NCBI GenBank assembly: GCA_963796485.1
Contig: CAWCLV010000001.1
Coordinates: 1,116,001 to 1,180,000 of the forward strand
Direction: 5' to 3'
DNA from: CAWCDJ01 sp963796485
GTDB taxonomy: Bacteria; Acidobacteriota; Terriglobia; Bryobacterales; Bryobacteraceae
DNA length: 64,000 nt
The position numbers and the translations under genes were made by a program. Every line of letters starts with the position of its first letter. The stretch's first letter is position 1. The notes under the pieces are model-generated. The model was not told the origin of the DNA. It saw only the letters and a program-made list of their open reading frames with translations, and searched no databases. Below are positions 52,808 through 61,262 of the stretch, in pieces.

Positions 52808-53764
52808 CTACTCTTCGGCCGGTTCCGTTCCGACCTCGACCGCCGCCGCCCCGCGGCCGTGCTCTTCCAGCCACCGGGCCAGCGGTGCACGGAATCCTTC
52901 CGTCACCCAGACCGTCTCCGCGCCGGTTTCGTCGATGGCGCGCAGCAGTTCCGGCCAGTCCGCCAGGTCCGAGAGCACAAATCCGCGGTCGAGCGACCGC
53001 CTCCTTCGTGTGCCGCGGATCCGCATCCACCCCGACGCCATGGCGTCCGATGCCGCGCCGAAACTGCGCGCCCACGGAGTCCCCATTGCTTCGGGCGGCG
53101 CCACCACCAGCGCGCCCGATTCCGCTTTGTCCGAAGCCGGCAGCGCGATGCCGTGCGCCCGGTATACGCGGCAGAAACGTTCCACGTCGTCGTGCAGGTG
53201 AATGGGGCCATCCGCCGGGTCGAGTGCCGCCAGCACCCGCTGCGCTCTGCCCAGCGGTCCGGCGAACAGCAGGCTCGTCTTGCCGGTCTCCCGGTTGCCC
53301 TTCCACCACGTACGGATCTGCGCCATCACGTGGTCGTCCGCCGGCCAGCGGAAGATTGGAAGCCCGAATACCGCGCCGGTGACGAAGGTGTGGCACCGCA
53401 GCGGCTCGAAGGCTGCGCAGGTCCGGTCGGGTGTCGTCCGGAAATGGCCGGCCACCACCCAGACTTCTCCGCGATGCTCGATGCGAACCTGTGCCGAGCC
53501 CAGGATGTGCCCCGCCGGATGCAGCGAAACCGTCGCGTCGCCGAGTCTCACGGGGGCGCTATACTCCGTCGCCTCGATCGCCGCCTCTCCGATCACTTCG
53601 CGGAGGAGCGCGGCGCCCTGGCTGCTGGTCAGGTAGCTTCGCGAACCGGGCCGCGCGTGCCCCGGATGCGCGTGCGTGATGACGGCGCGCTCCACCGGTT
53701 CCGACGGGTCGATATAGAAATCGCCCGGCGGGCAGTAGAGACCGGAGCTGCGCAGTTCCAACAA
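52808..53764 (-). CDS. Ligase-associated metallo-beta-lactamase nuclease homologue with degenerate active site
   Basis: 318 residues. 'LYCPPGDFYIDPSEPVERAVITHAH', 'LHPAGHILGSAQVRIEHRGEVWVVAG', 'RCHTFVTGAVFGLPIFRW' and 'SGWMRIRGTRRRRSLDRGFVLSD' match the ligase-associated exonuclease family (TIGR04122-type). Several expected metal ligands are changed: HxHxDH is HAHPGH (Gly35), the GDY Asp is His107, the SDHADW His is Leu267 and the VTHG His is Glu289. The fold should persist, but nuclease activity is doubtful. It sits between the aminopeptidase gene and the ligase, on the same strand. Confidence 0.87.
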   Translation of the reverse strand: MLELRSSGLYCPPGDFYIDPSEPVERAVITHAHPGHARPGSRSYLTSSQGAALLREVIGEAAIEATEYSAPVRLGDATVSLHPAGHILGSAQVRIEHRGEVWVVAGHFRTTPDRTCAAFEPLRCHTFVTGAVFGLPIFRWPADDHVMAQIRTWWKGNRETGKTSLLFAGPLGRAQRVLAALDPADGPIHLHDDVERFCRVYRAHGIALPASDKAESGALVVAPPEAMGTPWARSFGAASDAMASGWMRIRGTRRRRSLDRGFVLSDLADWPELLRAIDETGAETVWVTEGFRAPLARWLEEHGRGAAAVEVGTEPAEE

Positions 53765-53765
53765 G

Positions 53766-55451
53766 CTACGCGCCTACGATGGCGTCGACTGTCCCCTGCG
53801 CTATCGGATGATAACCGGCCCTTGCCTTGGCGTAGATCGCGCGGGCGAGCTTGCCCCCTTCGGGCGTCTTCATCAATTCGGCATATAGGGGCTTCAGGAA
53901 TTTTCGCCGCCCCACCGAGCAAAGGAAGTGCTCCACCTTCCCGAACGCCGGCTCGTAACCCGCGCGGATCGCCATCAGCAGCCACTGCGCGGTGATCTCC
54001 GAATTCCCCGACTCGGTGAACCCGTACTCCCGGTCGAGTTGCGCCATGTCGGGGTGCGGGCGGGTCCGCAGGAAGTGCAGCCACTCGTGCGTGCTCCATA
54101 CCGCGGTATCCGGAAGCGCTCCCGCCTCTATCCGCGCGAACACGTCCGAATGGGGTTCGTTCGCGCCCGCCGGAATGCCGGGCTGGTAGATCCACTCATC
54201 CAGCGGAACCGGGTTCGGTAGCTCGCGCCGGATGTAGTCCAGAAACTCCGCCGTGGTGATGCTCCGAAACGCGAAGTGCTCGAAATAGCCCCGCAGGAAC
54301 GTGTCGAAGCGTTCACGGCCGACCGCCCGCTCGATGGTGCGCAGCATCAGCGCGCCCTTTTCATAGGGCACCAGCGTGCAGCCGGCGTCCGGGTCGCGCC
54401 CTGCGAGGTCGATGTGGAGGACGCGGTCCGTCTGCGGCAATCCCGACATCTCGCGGTCGAGTTCGCGGCGGCCGAGCACGGCCTCCATCGCCTCCCGCTC
54501 CGGTCCGTAGATCTTTTCGATCACGCGCCGCTCCACGTACACCGTGAATCCCTCGTTCAACCAGAAATCGCTCCACGTCGCGTTCGTCACGAGGTTTCCG
54601 GACCAGGAATGTGCCAGTTCGTGCGCCACCAGCGAGACCATGCTCTTGTCTCCGGCGATCACGGTGGGAGTGGCGAACGTGAGCCGCGGGTTCTCCATCC
54701 CGCCGAACGGGAAACTCGGAGGCAGCACCAGCAGGTCGTAGCGCCCCCAGCGGTAGGGCCCGTACAGCGCCTCCACGGCTTCGATCATCGCTTCGGTGTC
54801 CTCGAATTCACGAGCCGCGGCGCCCACCATCGAAGGCTCCGCGTACACTCCGGAACGCGGCCCGAGCGGCTGGAAGACCAGGTCCCCTGCCGCGAGCGAT
54901 ATCAGGTATGACGGCACCGGCTGCTCCATCCGGAACCGTCCGCCGCCAAGCATCTCCGCTCCCATCACCGCGGTCAGGCCCGCCGGCGTGCCGATCCGTG
55001 CCGTGAAGGTGACCCGCACGCCGGGAGTGTCCTGCAACGGAATCCAACTGCGGGCGTGGATGGCCTGCGACTGCGTGAAAAGGAACGGATGCCGTTTACC
55101 GGCCGTCTGCAACGGTCCCAGCCACTGCAGCCCGGAAGCGCGCGGCGCGGTGCTATAGCGCACCTTCACGCTGTCCGTGCCGGCGGCGAGCCGGATCCGC
55201 AGCGGTGCACCCAGCACCGGATCGGCGGGGCCCAATTCGAAGCCGGCCGCGTTTTCGACCGAGTGAATCGCCAGGTCCCTGGTATCCAGAACCAGCTCCT
55301 CGCCCTCTATCCGCTCGAAGTGAATCTCCACCGAACCGTCCAGAGTCTTACGGTCGAAAGAGACGTCGAGATCCAGATCGAGGTGCCGGACGCGGACAAG
55401 GTCGGGCCGTGACCACGAATGAACATCCATAGCTTTCATGATAGAATTCAA
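53766..55451 (-). CDS. M1 family aminopeptidase, leukotriene-A4-hydrolase-like
   Basis: 561 residues. The M1 core has the substrate motif GGMEN (250-254), the zinc motif HELAHSWSGN (277-286) and the third ligand Glu300 (WLNEG). 'PPSFPFGGMENPRLTFATPTVIAGDKS' and the helical C-terminal domain match LTA4H/aminopeptidase B-type enzymes. It removes N-terminal residues from peptides; no signal peptide is seen, so it is probably cytoplasmic. The start is TTG 55451 behind GGTGGG; ATG 55439 or 55430 are alternatives. It is divergent from the receiver-like gene. Confidence 0.9.
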   Translation of the reverse strand: MNSIMKAMDVHSWSRPDLVRVRHLDLDLDVSFDRKTLDGSVEIHFERIEGEELVLDTRDLAIHSVENAAGFELGPADPVLGAPLRIRLAAGTDSVKVRYSTAPRASGLQWLGPLQTAGKRHPFLFTQSQAIHARSWIPLQDTPGVRVTFTARIGTPAGLTAVMGAEMLGGGRFRMEQPVPSYLISLAAGDLVFQPLGPRSGVYAEPSMVGAAAREFEDTEAMIEAVEALYGPYRWGRYDLLVLPPSFPFGGMENPRLTFATPTVIAGDKSMVSLVAHELAHSWSGNLVTNATWSDFWLNEGFTVYVERRVIEKIYGPEREAMEAVLGRRELDREMSGLPQTDRVLHIDLAGRDPDAGCTLVPYEKGALMLRTIERAVGRERFDTFLRGYFEHFAFRSITTAEFLDYIRRELPNPVPLDEWIYQPGIPAGANEPHSDVFARIEAGALPDTAVWSTHEWLHFLRTRPHPDMAQLDREYGFTESGNSEITAQWLLMAIRAGYEPAFGKVEHFLCSVGRRKFLKPLYAELMKTPEGGKLARAIYAKARAGYHPIAQGTVDAIVGA

Positions 55452-55506
55452 TCGTACCCACCTTCTAGTATTTCAAGACAGGGCAAGCAAGATCCAAACA
55501 GCCTTT

Positions 55507-55887
55507 ATGCAAAAACAGGAACCGAAGAGAGTCCTGGCGGTAGTCAGCGATCTGTTCTTCTCGGTCAAACTGACCGAGGCGGCCAAGCGCGCGGGCCTGG
55601 CGCTGGAGTTCGTCAAAGAGTCGAAGGACGTGCTGGAGAAGGCCGAAGGGAAACCTTCGCTCATCATCTTCGACCTGAATTTCGATTCCGCCCAGCCGCT
55701 GGAGCTGATCAGCAAGCTCAAGGGGAGTTCCACGACTAAGGGCATCAGCCTCATCGGATATCTTTCGCACGTTCAGGGGGAACTGAAGCAGCAGGCCCAG
55801 GTCGCCGGCTGCGACATGGTTCTGGCGCGCTCCGCCTTCTCCCAAAATATGCCGCTGATCTTCAAGCGCCACTCCGGACTGGGGTAG
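55507..55887 (+). CDS. Receiver-like (response-regulator fold) single-domain protein
   Basis: 126 residues from ATG 55507 (MQKQEPKRVLAVVSD); an in-frame ATG at 55438 would add 23 residues and overlap the divergent gene. The fold reads like a receiver domain: 'VLAVVSDLFFSVKLTEAAKRAG', Asp in 'LIIFDLN' at the usual phospho-acceptor place, and 'AGCDMVLARSAFSQNMPLI'. The acidic pair at the start is missing (VVSDLFF) and the conserved Lys is Arg (LARS), so phosphorylation may be altered. No output domain and no kinase are next to it. The stop TAG is inside a family A repeat. Confidence 0.7.
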   Translation: MQKQEPKRVLAVVSDLFFSVKLTEAAKRAGLALEFVKESKDVLEKAEGKPSLIIFDLNFDSAQPLELISKLKGSSTTKGISLIGYLSHVQGELKQQAQVAGCDMVLARSAFSQNMPLIFKRHSGLG

Positions 55888-55910
55888 CGCAGGCCTCCCC
55901 GGCCTGACCG
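55884..55910. repeat. Family A repeat, degenerate, supplying the receiver-gene stop
   Basis: GTAGCGCAGGCCTCCCCGGCCTGACC keeps the AGGCCTCC/GGCCTG hairpin. The TAG in its first four bases is the stop codon of the receiver-like gene. Confidence 0.65.
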
Positions 55911-55979
55911 CGACACCCGACGTGTACTCCTGCCCCCTTTTCCCGCAAAAGCGCTAAACTGATCTCGGCAGGAGGAGCT

Positions 55980-56114
55980 ATGGATAGGCCTCGCCACCCA
56001 CAGGTCGTCCGTACCTGGACCGTCGAACGCATCAAGCGGCCCGGAGGTCGAAATGGTCGTCGCATCGCAACTGCGCGCCGGAACGGCAATCAGATTCCAG
56101 GGACAAGACTATAA
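55980..56114 (+). CDS. Possible small basic peptide overlapping the efp start
   Basis: 44 codons from ATG 55980 to TAA 56114 behind a perfect GGCAGGAGGAGCT ribosome site. The peptide is very basic and Arg-rich (MDRPRHPQVVRTWTVERIKR ...). It runs 62 bases into efp in another frame. It may be a real small protein, an upstream frame that tunes efp translation, or chance. The strong ribosome site is the only positive sign. Confidence 0.3.
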   Translation: MDRPRHPQVVRTWTVERIKRPGGRNGRRIATARRNGNQIPGTRL

Positions 56115-56625
56115 GGTGGTCGCCGCCGACTACCACCCCGGCCAGGGGCAGATGGGCGGCAGCACGCACGCGCGGCTCCAGAACCTCAACACCGGCACGT
56201 TTTGGGAGCACAGCTTTCGAGCTGACCTGAAGCTGGAAGAGCTACCCGTCGAAAAGCGGCAATTGGAATTCCTCTACGCCGATGGCGGGCACTTCTGGTT
56301 CATGCATCCGGACACCTACGAGCAATCGGCGGTCCCGAAAGAGATCGTCGGGCCACAGTCCGATTTTCTGGAACCCGGCATGCGCCTTGGAGTCGAGTTC
56401 GTCGAAGGCCGGCCGATCAGCGTCCTTTTTCCGGACGTCCTCGAAGTCAAAATCGCCGACACCGCTCCGGCCCTGCATCAGCAGCAGGACGCCAACTTCA
56501 AACCCGCCAGGCTGGCGAACGGAGTATCTCTGATGGTGCCCCAGTTCGTGAAGACGGGCGACGTGATCCGGTTCGACATGCAAACCCTGAAGTACATGGA
56601 CCGCGCACGCGCAAAGCACCTGTGA
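56053..56625 (+). CDS. efp: Elongation factor P homologue with unusual loop tip
   Basis: 190 residues behind CGGAGG. EF-P helps ribosomes through proline runs. All three domains are present: the KOW-like N-domain 'VVASQLRAGTAIRFQGQDYKVVAADY', an OB domain, and the C-domain 'DTAPALHQQQDANFKPARLANGVSLMVPQFVKTGDVIRFDMQTLKYMDR'. The loop that carries modifiable Lys34 in E. coli reads HPGQGQMGG (Gln31, Gln33) and is two residues longer, so there is no Lys or Arg to modify. A second, canonical EF-P elsewhere in the genome is possible. Confidence 0.88.
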   Translation: MVVASQLRAGTAIRFQGQDYKVVAADYHPGQGQMGGSTHARLQNLNTGTFWEHSFRADLKLEELPVEKRQLEFLYADGGHFWFMHPDTYEQSAVPKEIVGPQSDFLEPGMRLGVEFVEGRPISVLFPDVLEVKIADTAPALHQQQDANFKPARLANGVSLMVPQFVKTGDVIRFDMQTLKYMDRARAKHL

Positions 56626-56654
56626 CCCCCCGTCTTTGTCGAAAGATTCTATAG

Positions 56655-56678
56655 TTTTCGGAAAAAAACCTCCGAAAA
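56655..56678. promoter_or_regulatory. Inverted repeat before the receptor promoter
   Basis: TTTTCGGA (56655-56662) and TCCGAAAA (56671-56678) are a perfect 8-bp inverted repeat with an 8-base A-rich centre. It ends three bases before the -35 of the promoter at 56682. It could be an operator or a weak terminator for efp. Confidence 0.4.
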
Positions 56679-56681
56679 AGC

Positions 56682-56710
56682 TTGTCACCGCCCCGGGGTT
56701 CGAGTACACT
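56682..56710 (+). promoter_or_regulatory. Sigma-70-type promoter of the second TonB-dependent receptor
   Basis: TTGTCA (56682-56687), 17 bases, TACACT (56705-56710). It gives a ~130-base leader before the ATG at 56849. The leader holds several short hairpins but no recognised RNA. Confidence 0.5.
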
Positions 56711-56848
56711 GTCACAAAGTGCAAGAGGTAGTCTAAACCTCCCAGGCGTCGATCGTTTTGTATAACGGGTTGCGCTAGCCGGTGCGCCAGACCGGAATCG
56801 AGGTCATTCCTTTTTGCATTTCCGAATTCCACGGTGCAGAGGTTCACT

Positions 56849-59800
56849 ATGCGTAAGCTGTTCATCGGCTATCTCTTTCTCCTGTTGATTGCCGCGGTGT
56901 GTTTTGGGCAGACCCAGACCGCGAGCCTGCAGGGCATGGTTCACGACGCGACCGGAGCGGTTGTTCCCGGCGCCAAAGTCGTCGCCGTGCACGATATGAC
57001 CAAGGACCTTACAGAGACCACCGCCAACGCGAGCGGCCTTTATGTGCTGCCGGCATTGCGGCCCGGGATCTACACCCTCACCGTGGAAGCCGCCGGATTC
57101 TCCAAGACCACGGTAAAAGGAATTGAACTGGTGGTCGCGGCCAACCTGGCCCAGGATGTCACGCTGGAGATCGGCCAGGTTTCCGAAGTCATCGAGGTGC
57201 AGGCGAACAGCGTCGCGGTCGCGACCACCGATGCGCAGATCGCCGCGGCGGTGACCATGAACGACATCAACGTGCTGCCTCAGATCGCCCGCACGCCGCT
57301 TTCGCTGGTCTACTTCCAGCCCGGATTGCAGATCGGCACAAACGGATCCAACGCCGGCGCCGATTACAGCTATTCGCGTGTCAACGGCCTGCGGCAGGGC
57401 AGCAATAATAATACGCTCGACGGCATCGACGTCAATGACGCCGTAGCTCCCCGGCTGGGACTCTCCATGACCGCCAACAACTCCGATTCGGTTGAAGAGT
57501 TCCGTGTCGTGACCGAGGGCGGGAAGGCCGAATACGGCCGCAACGCCGGCGGGCAGGTCGAACTGATTACCCGCTCGGGCACCAACGAGTTTCACGGCAA
57601 TTTGTTCGAGTACTTCCGCAACAACGACCTCAACGCGAACGACTTCTTCAGCAATAAGAGCGGCGTTTTGAAGCCCAAGTTCAACCAGAACATGTTCGGC
57701 GGCTCCTTCGGCGGCCCCATTAAACACAATAAGCTCTTCGTATTCGGCAACATGCAGATGCGCCGAACCCACCAGCAGATCTCGCGCAACCGCACGGTTC
57801 CCACCGATCTCGCGAAGCAGGGCATTTTCCAATGGGTCTCCGGCGGCGTCACGCAGCAATTCAATGTGCTCAACGCCGACTCGCGCGGAAAAGGTATCGA
57901 CCCGACCATCGCCACCCTGCTGAAGATCTACCCTTCGCCCAATAACACCGACGTCGGCGACGGCCTCAACTATGCGGGGTACCGCTTCAACAACCCCAAT
58001 AACAGCCTCGAAGACCAGTTCACGATCAAGGGCGATTACAACCTCAACGACAATCACCACATCTTCTATCGGCACGCGTGGCAGCGGAACTCCTCGATCG
58101 ACTCGCTAAACAGCGCCGATGCCTATTTCCCCGGACAGCCGCAGGGCACCCAGGGCGGGCACCGCTGGGGCATCGCCAGCGGTTGGGATTGGACCATCAG
58201 CCCCAGCGTCGTCAACCAGTTCCGCTATGGCCACCAGAGCGCCACCGCCGATTTCGTGCGCCCCTCCCGCGTGGCCGGTACGATGTACACGTTCAACCAG
58301 TGGACCATGCCCATTTACAATGCCTTTCCGCAAGGCCGCAATTCACCGGTAAACGAGTACACCGATAACCTCACCAAGATCAAGGGGAACCACACGATCA
58401 AAGCCGGCGGCCAGATCCGCTTCACGACCCAATGGGGATACAACGCCTCCGGCATCTATCCCAACGACAGCCTGAGCACGGCTTCGGTCGGCAATTCGCC
58501 CAGTTTCGCGACGCCCGCCGGGCTGACTTCCTCCCAGGTCAGCATCTTGTACGGGCTTTATAACAACCTGCTCGGCCGCGTGGGCCAGATCAGCCAGACC
58601 TACTACAGCGATCTCGCCACGTTCCAGCCTGCCGGCACGCCGCGCGTCCGTAATTTCTCGTTCCATGAGTACGGCTTCTTCGTGCAGGATGACTGGAAGG
58701 TCCGGCACAATTTCACCCTGAACGTCGGTTTGCGCTACGATTTCAGCGGCGTTCCCTCCGAAACCAGCGGATACCAGGGCACCCTCGACCAGATCGCCAA
58801 CATCAATACGGCGAGCCAGATCTCCAACTTCACGATTCAGAAAGGCGGCCAGTGGTACAAGAACGACTGGAACAACTTCGCGCCCCGCATCGGCTTCGCG
58901 TGGGACGTGAAGGGTGATGGCAAGACCTCGATCCGCGGCAACTATGGAATTTTCTACGACCGCATCATCGGGGCCACTACCAGTTCCGTGGACGGCGGCA
59001 CGCCCGGCTTCTCGCAGGCGCTCTTGACGTACCCCAACCAGACCTCCACCGCCACCAGCGACGTGCGCATAGCCGATAATCCCGTCGGTCCCTCGCAACC
59101 AACCAGCATTGTTCTGACGCCCGGGGCGACACGCTCCATCTCCTCCATCAGCGTGTTCAATCCCAACCTCCGGACCGGGTATGTCCAGGCTTGGGGCTTG
59201 AACATCCAGCGCGAACTGGCCCGCGATACCGTGCTGTCGGTCGGCTACGTGGCCAATCGGTCGCTGAAGCTGTTCATGAACCAGGACCTGGACCAGGTGC
59301 ACTGGAATCCGATGTTCCAAAGCGCTTACACCGAGCTCGCCAACGCCTATAACAGCGGCACCCTCTCCACGGTTCCCTCCACCAACCCGTTCCTGAAGGT
59401 CTACGGCACGGCAACGGCAGCCGTCTCCGCCCTGGGCGCGAGCAACCTCCAGACGCTCCAGTACAACAACTCCATCTACAACATGGACACCACGTCGGGC
59501 GGTTACGGCAAATACGCCGCGGCGGGGTATTCCCAGTTCGTGCTGCGCAACTACCCGCAGTTCATCCAGCTCATCTACGGTACCAATGCCGGCATGTCCT
59601 GGTACAACTCGCTCCAGGTTTCGATCCGGCGCCAGGTGAAGAACCTCCGGGTGGTCGCCAACTACACCTTCAGCAAGTCCCTGGACAACGTCTCAGCCGA
59701 AGGCAACGGATTCACCGACACCATCGACAATTTCAATCTCAACCTCAACAAAGCCCGGGCGGATTTCGATCGCCCCCACGTCTTCAACTTCCAGGGCCTG

Positions 59801-60334
59801 TATACGCTGCCCATCGGCCACGGGCATACGTTCGGGTCCAATATGCCTGGCTGGGCAAATGCCCTGATTGGCGGGTGGGACATTGGAGGCCTCTTGATCT
59901 GGGAAAGCGGCGGCCCCATGACGGCCAGTTCCGGCCGGTACACCGCGATGTCCTACGGGGTCACCTCCTGGGATAACTACTCCGGTACCTCTCGCGACAT
60001 CGGGAGCATCAGCCGCAAGGGCGATGGCGTCTATTTCATCGACCCCTCGCTGATTTCGCAGTTCAGCTTCCCGGGCGTCGCCGATTTCGGCAATGCCGGC
60101 CGCAACACCTTCCGCGGTCCGCACTTCTTCAACACGGACCTCTCGATCGTGAAGCGCTTCGCGATCACCGAGCACAAGGCCTTCACGCTTCGCGGCGAGG
60201 CCTACAACGCGTTCAACAACGTCGATTTCGCGAACCCGAGCCTGGCGATCAGCACCCCGGCCACGTTCGGCAAAATCAGCGGAGTCGTCAACAACCCGCG
60301 GCTCCTCCAGATCGCGGCCCGCTTCGACTTTTAG
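56849..60334 (+). CDS. Oar-like TonB-dependent receptor with carboxypeptidase-regulatory domain
   Basis: 1161 residues from ATG 56849 behind AGAGG, preferred to an in-frame codon at 56834 because it starts the signal peptide directly (MRKLFIGYLFLLLIAAVCFGQ). A carboxypeptidase-regulatory domain follows ('ASLQGMVHDATGAVVPGAKV', ~23-110), then a plug with 'NNTLDGIDVNDAVAPRLGLSMTANNSDSVEEFRVVTEGGKAEYGRNAGGQVELITRSGTNEFHG', and a large barrel ending ...QIAARFDF. Same architecture as the receptor at 45715 but clearly divergent in sequence. The substrate is unknown. It has its own promoter and a hairpin at its end. Confidence 0.9.
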   Translation: MRKLFIGYLFLLLIAAVCFGQTQTASLQGMVHDATGAVVPGAKVVAVHDMTKDLTETTANASGLYVLPALRPGIYTLTVEAAGFSKTTVKGIELVVAANLAQDVTLEIGQVSEVIEVQANSVAVATTDAQIAAAVTMNDINVLPQIARTPLSLVYFQPGLQIGTNGSNAGADYSYSRVNGLRQGSNNNTLDGIDVNDAVAPRLGLSMTANNSDSVEEFRVVTEGGKAEYGRNAGGQVELITRSGTNEFHGNLFEYFRNNDLNANDFFSNKSGVLKPKFNQNMFGGSFGGPIKHNKLFVFGNMQMRRTHQQISRNRTVPTDLAKQGIFQWVSGGVTQQFNVLNADSRGKGIDPTIATLLKIYPSPNNTDVGDGLNYAGYRFNNPNNSLEDQFTIKGDYNLNDNHHIFYRHAWQRNSSIDSLNSADAYFPGQPQGTQGGHRWGIASGWDWTISPSVVNQFRYGHQSATADFVRPSRVAGTMYTFNQWTMPIYNAFPQGRNSPVNEYTDNLTKIKGNHTIKAGGQIRFTTQWGYNASGIYPNDSLSTASVGNSPSFATPAGLTSSQVSILYGLYNNLLGRVGQISQTYYSDLATFQPAGTPRVRNFSFHEYGFFVQDDWKVRHNFTLNVGLRYDFSGVPSETSGYQGTLDQIANINTASQISNFTIQKGGQWYKNDWNNFAPRIGFAWDVKGDGKTSIRGNYGIFYDRIIGATTSSVDGGTPGFSQALLTYPNQTSTATSDVRIADNPVGPSQPTSIVLTPGATRSISSISVFNPNLRTGYVQAWGLNIQRELARDTVLSVGYVANRSLKLFMNQDLDQVHWNPMFQSAYTELANAYNSGTLSTVPSTNPFLKVYGTATAAVSALGASNLQTLQYNNSIYNMDTTSGGYGKYAAAGYSQFVLRNYPQFIQLIYGTNAGMSWYNSLQVSIRRQVKNLRVVANYTFSKSLDNVSAEGNGFTDTIDNFNLNLNKARADFDRPHVFNFQGLYTLPIGHGHTFGSNMPGWANALIGGWDIGGLLIWESGGPMTASSGRYTAMSYGVTSWDNYSGTSRDIGSISRKGDGVYFIDPSLISQFSFPGVADFGNAGRNTFRGPHFFNTDLSIVKRFAITEHKAFTLRGEAYNAFNNVDFANPSLAISTPATFGKISGVVNNPRLLQIAARFDF

Positions 60335-60351
60335 CCGTAGGGTAGAACCAC

Positions 60352-60387
60352 CGGGGCAGGCGATCCGGTTTGGGATCGCCTGCCCCG
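60352..60387. terminator. Perfect 15-bp hairpin between convergent genes
   Basis: CGGGGCAGGCGATCC (60352-60366) pairs with GGATCGCCTGCCCCG (60373-60387) around a six-base loop. It fills the gap between the receptor stop and the stop of the cyclotransferase gene. No T run follows on either side, so it may stall or protect transcripts more than terminate them alone. Confidence 0.65.
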
Positions 60388-61149
60388 CTATTGCGTTCCC
60401 GCCTTCTTTACCAGCCTGATTTCGAAAAGCTTCGGCCACTTCTTCCCCGTTACGAACAGCCGCCCGCGCTTGGCGTCATAGGCAATGCCATTGAGGACGT
60501 CCGTGTCGGGCGCGACATCCGCCGGGTTCAGCAAGCCTTCCAGGTCGATCCAGCCGACCACCTTCCTGCTGCCGGGGTCGATGCGCGCGATCCGGTTCGT
60601 CTGCCAGATGTTGGCGTAGATCTCGCCCTTTACGAATTCCAGTTCGTTCAGGTCGGTCACGGGCCGGCCGTCAGCCGTCACCGTGATTCTGCCGGTCTCT
60701 TTCAGTGTCGCGGGATCCCAGAACCTCAGGTCCGCGGTGCCATCGCTCATGATGATGCGCCTGCCGTCTTCGGTGAGTCCCCACCCTTCGCCCTCGTACT
60801 GGAATTTACCCAGCGGTTGGAAGGTGGCGAGGTTGTAAATGAAGCCGGTGTGCGATTGCCACGTGAGTTCGAACAGGCGGTCTTTCCAGTTGACGATGCC
60901 TTCGCCGAAATACTCGCCGGCCACGTCGCGTTTCTGCAAGACCTCTCCCGTCTCGAGTTTCACTTTCCGGATGGAGGAATGGTCGTGCAGCCCCGTGCCC
61001 TCGTACAGGTACCCGTTCAGATAGAAGAGCCCCTGCGTGAACGCCTGCGGATCGTGGGGATAGGTGTGCACCACGCGGTAGCCATACTCGGGTATGGTAC
61101 CCGCCAGTCCCGTCAAGCACCACGCGACCGCCAGAAGCAAGACTCGCAT
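60388..61149 (-). CDS. Glutaminyl-peptide cyclotransferase (bacterial/plant beta-propeller type)
   Basis: 253 residues from ATG 61149, which starts the signal peptide (MRVLLLAVAWCLTGLAG); in-frame sequence further up is repeat DNA. 'HDPQAFTQGLFYLNGYLYEGTGLHDHSSIRKVKLETGEVL', 'YEGEGWGLTEDGRRIIMSDGTADLRFWDP', 'DLNELEFVKGEIYANIWQTNRIARIDP' and 'LNGIAYDAKRGRLFVTGKKWPKLFEI' are the five-bladed propeller repeats of this family. It turns N-terminal Gln into pyroglutamate on exported peptides or proteins, probably in the periplasm. Confidence 0.9.
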   Translation of the reverse strand: MRVLLLAVAWCLTGLAGTIPEYGYRVVHTYPHDPQAFTQGLFYLNGYLYEGTGLHDHSSIRKVKLETGEVLQKRDVAGEYFGEGIVNWKDRLFELTWQSHTGFIYNLATFQPLGKFQYEGEGWGLTEDGRRIIMSDGTADLRFWDPATLKETGRITVTADGRPVTDLNELEFVKGEIYANIWQTNRIARIDPGSRKVVGWIDLEGLLNPADVAPDTDVLNGIAYDAKRGRLFVTGKKWPKLFEIRLVKKAGTQ

Positions 61150-61170
61150 CACACCGTGATTGTGGCACAA

Positions 61171-61195
61171 GTGGGGCAGGCCTCCCGGCCTGCCC
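61171..61195. repeat. Family A palindromic repeat, single hairpin
   Basis: GTGGGGCAGGCCTCCCGGCC plus TGCCC, 22 bases upstream of the cyclotransferase ATG and 68 bases before padR. It lies in the shared upstream region of two divergent genes. Confidence 0.75.
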
Positions 61196-61262
61196 GATTT
61201 TGACTTGCTCCTATTGCAATCCCATACGAAGGCGCGTATGATCGAACTGGAAAAGGACCGGC

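Noticed and set aside
51222..53396. DNA ligase with a ~200-residue N-terminal extension
   Set aside because: The extra part is the nuclease gene read in the wrong frame. ATG 52802 gives a family-length ligase directly after the nuclease stop.
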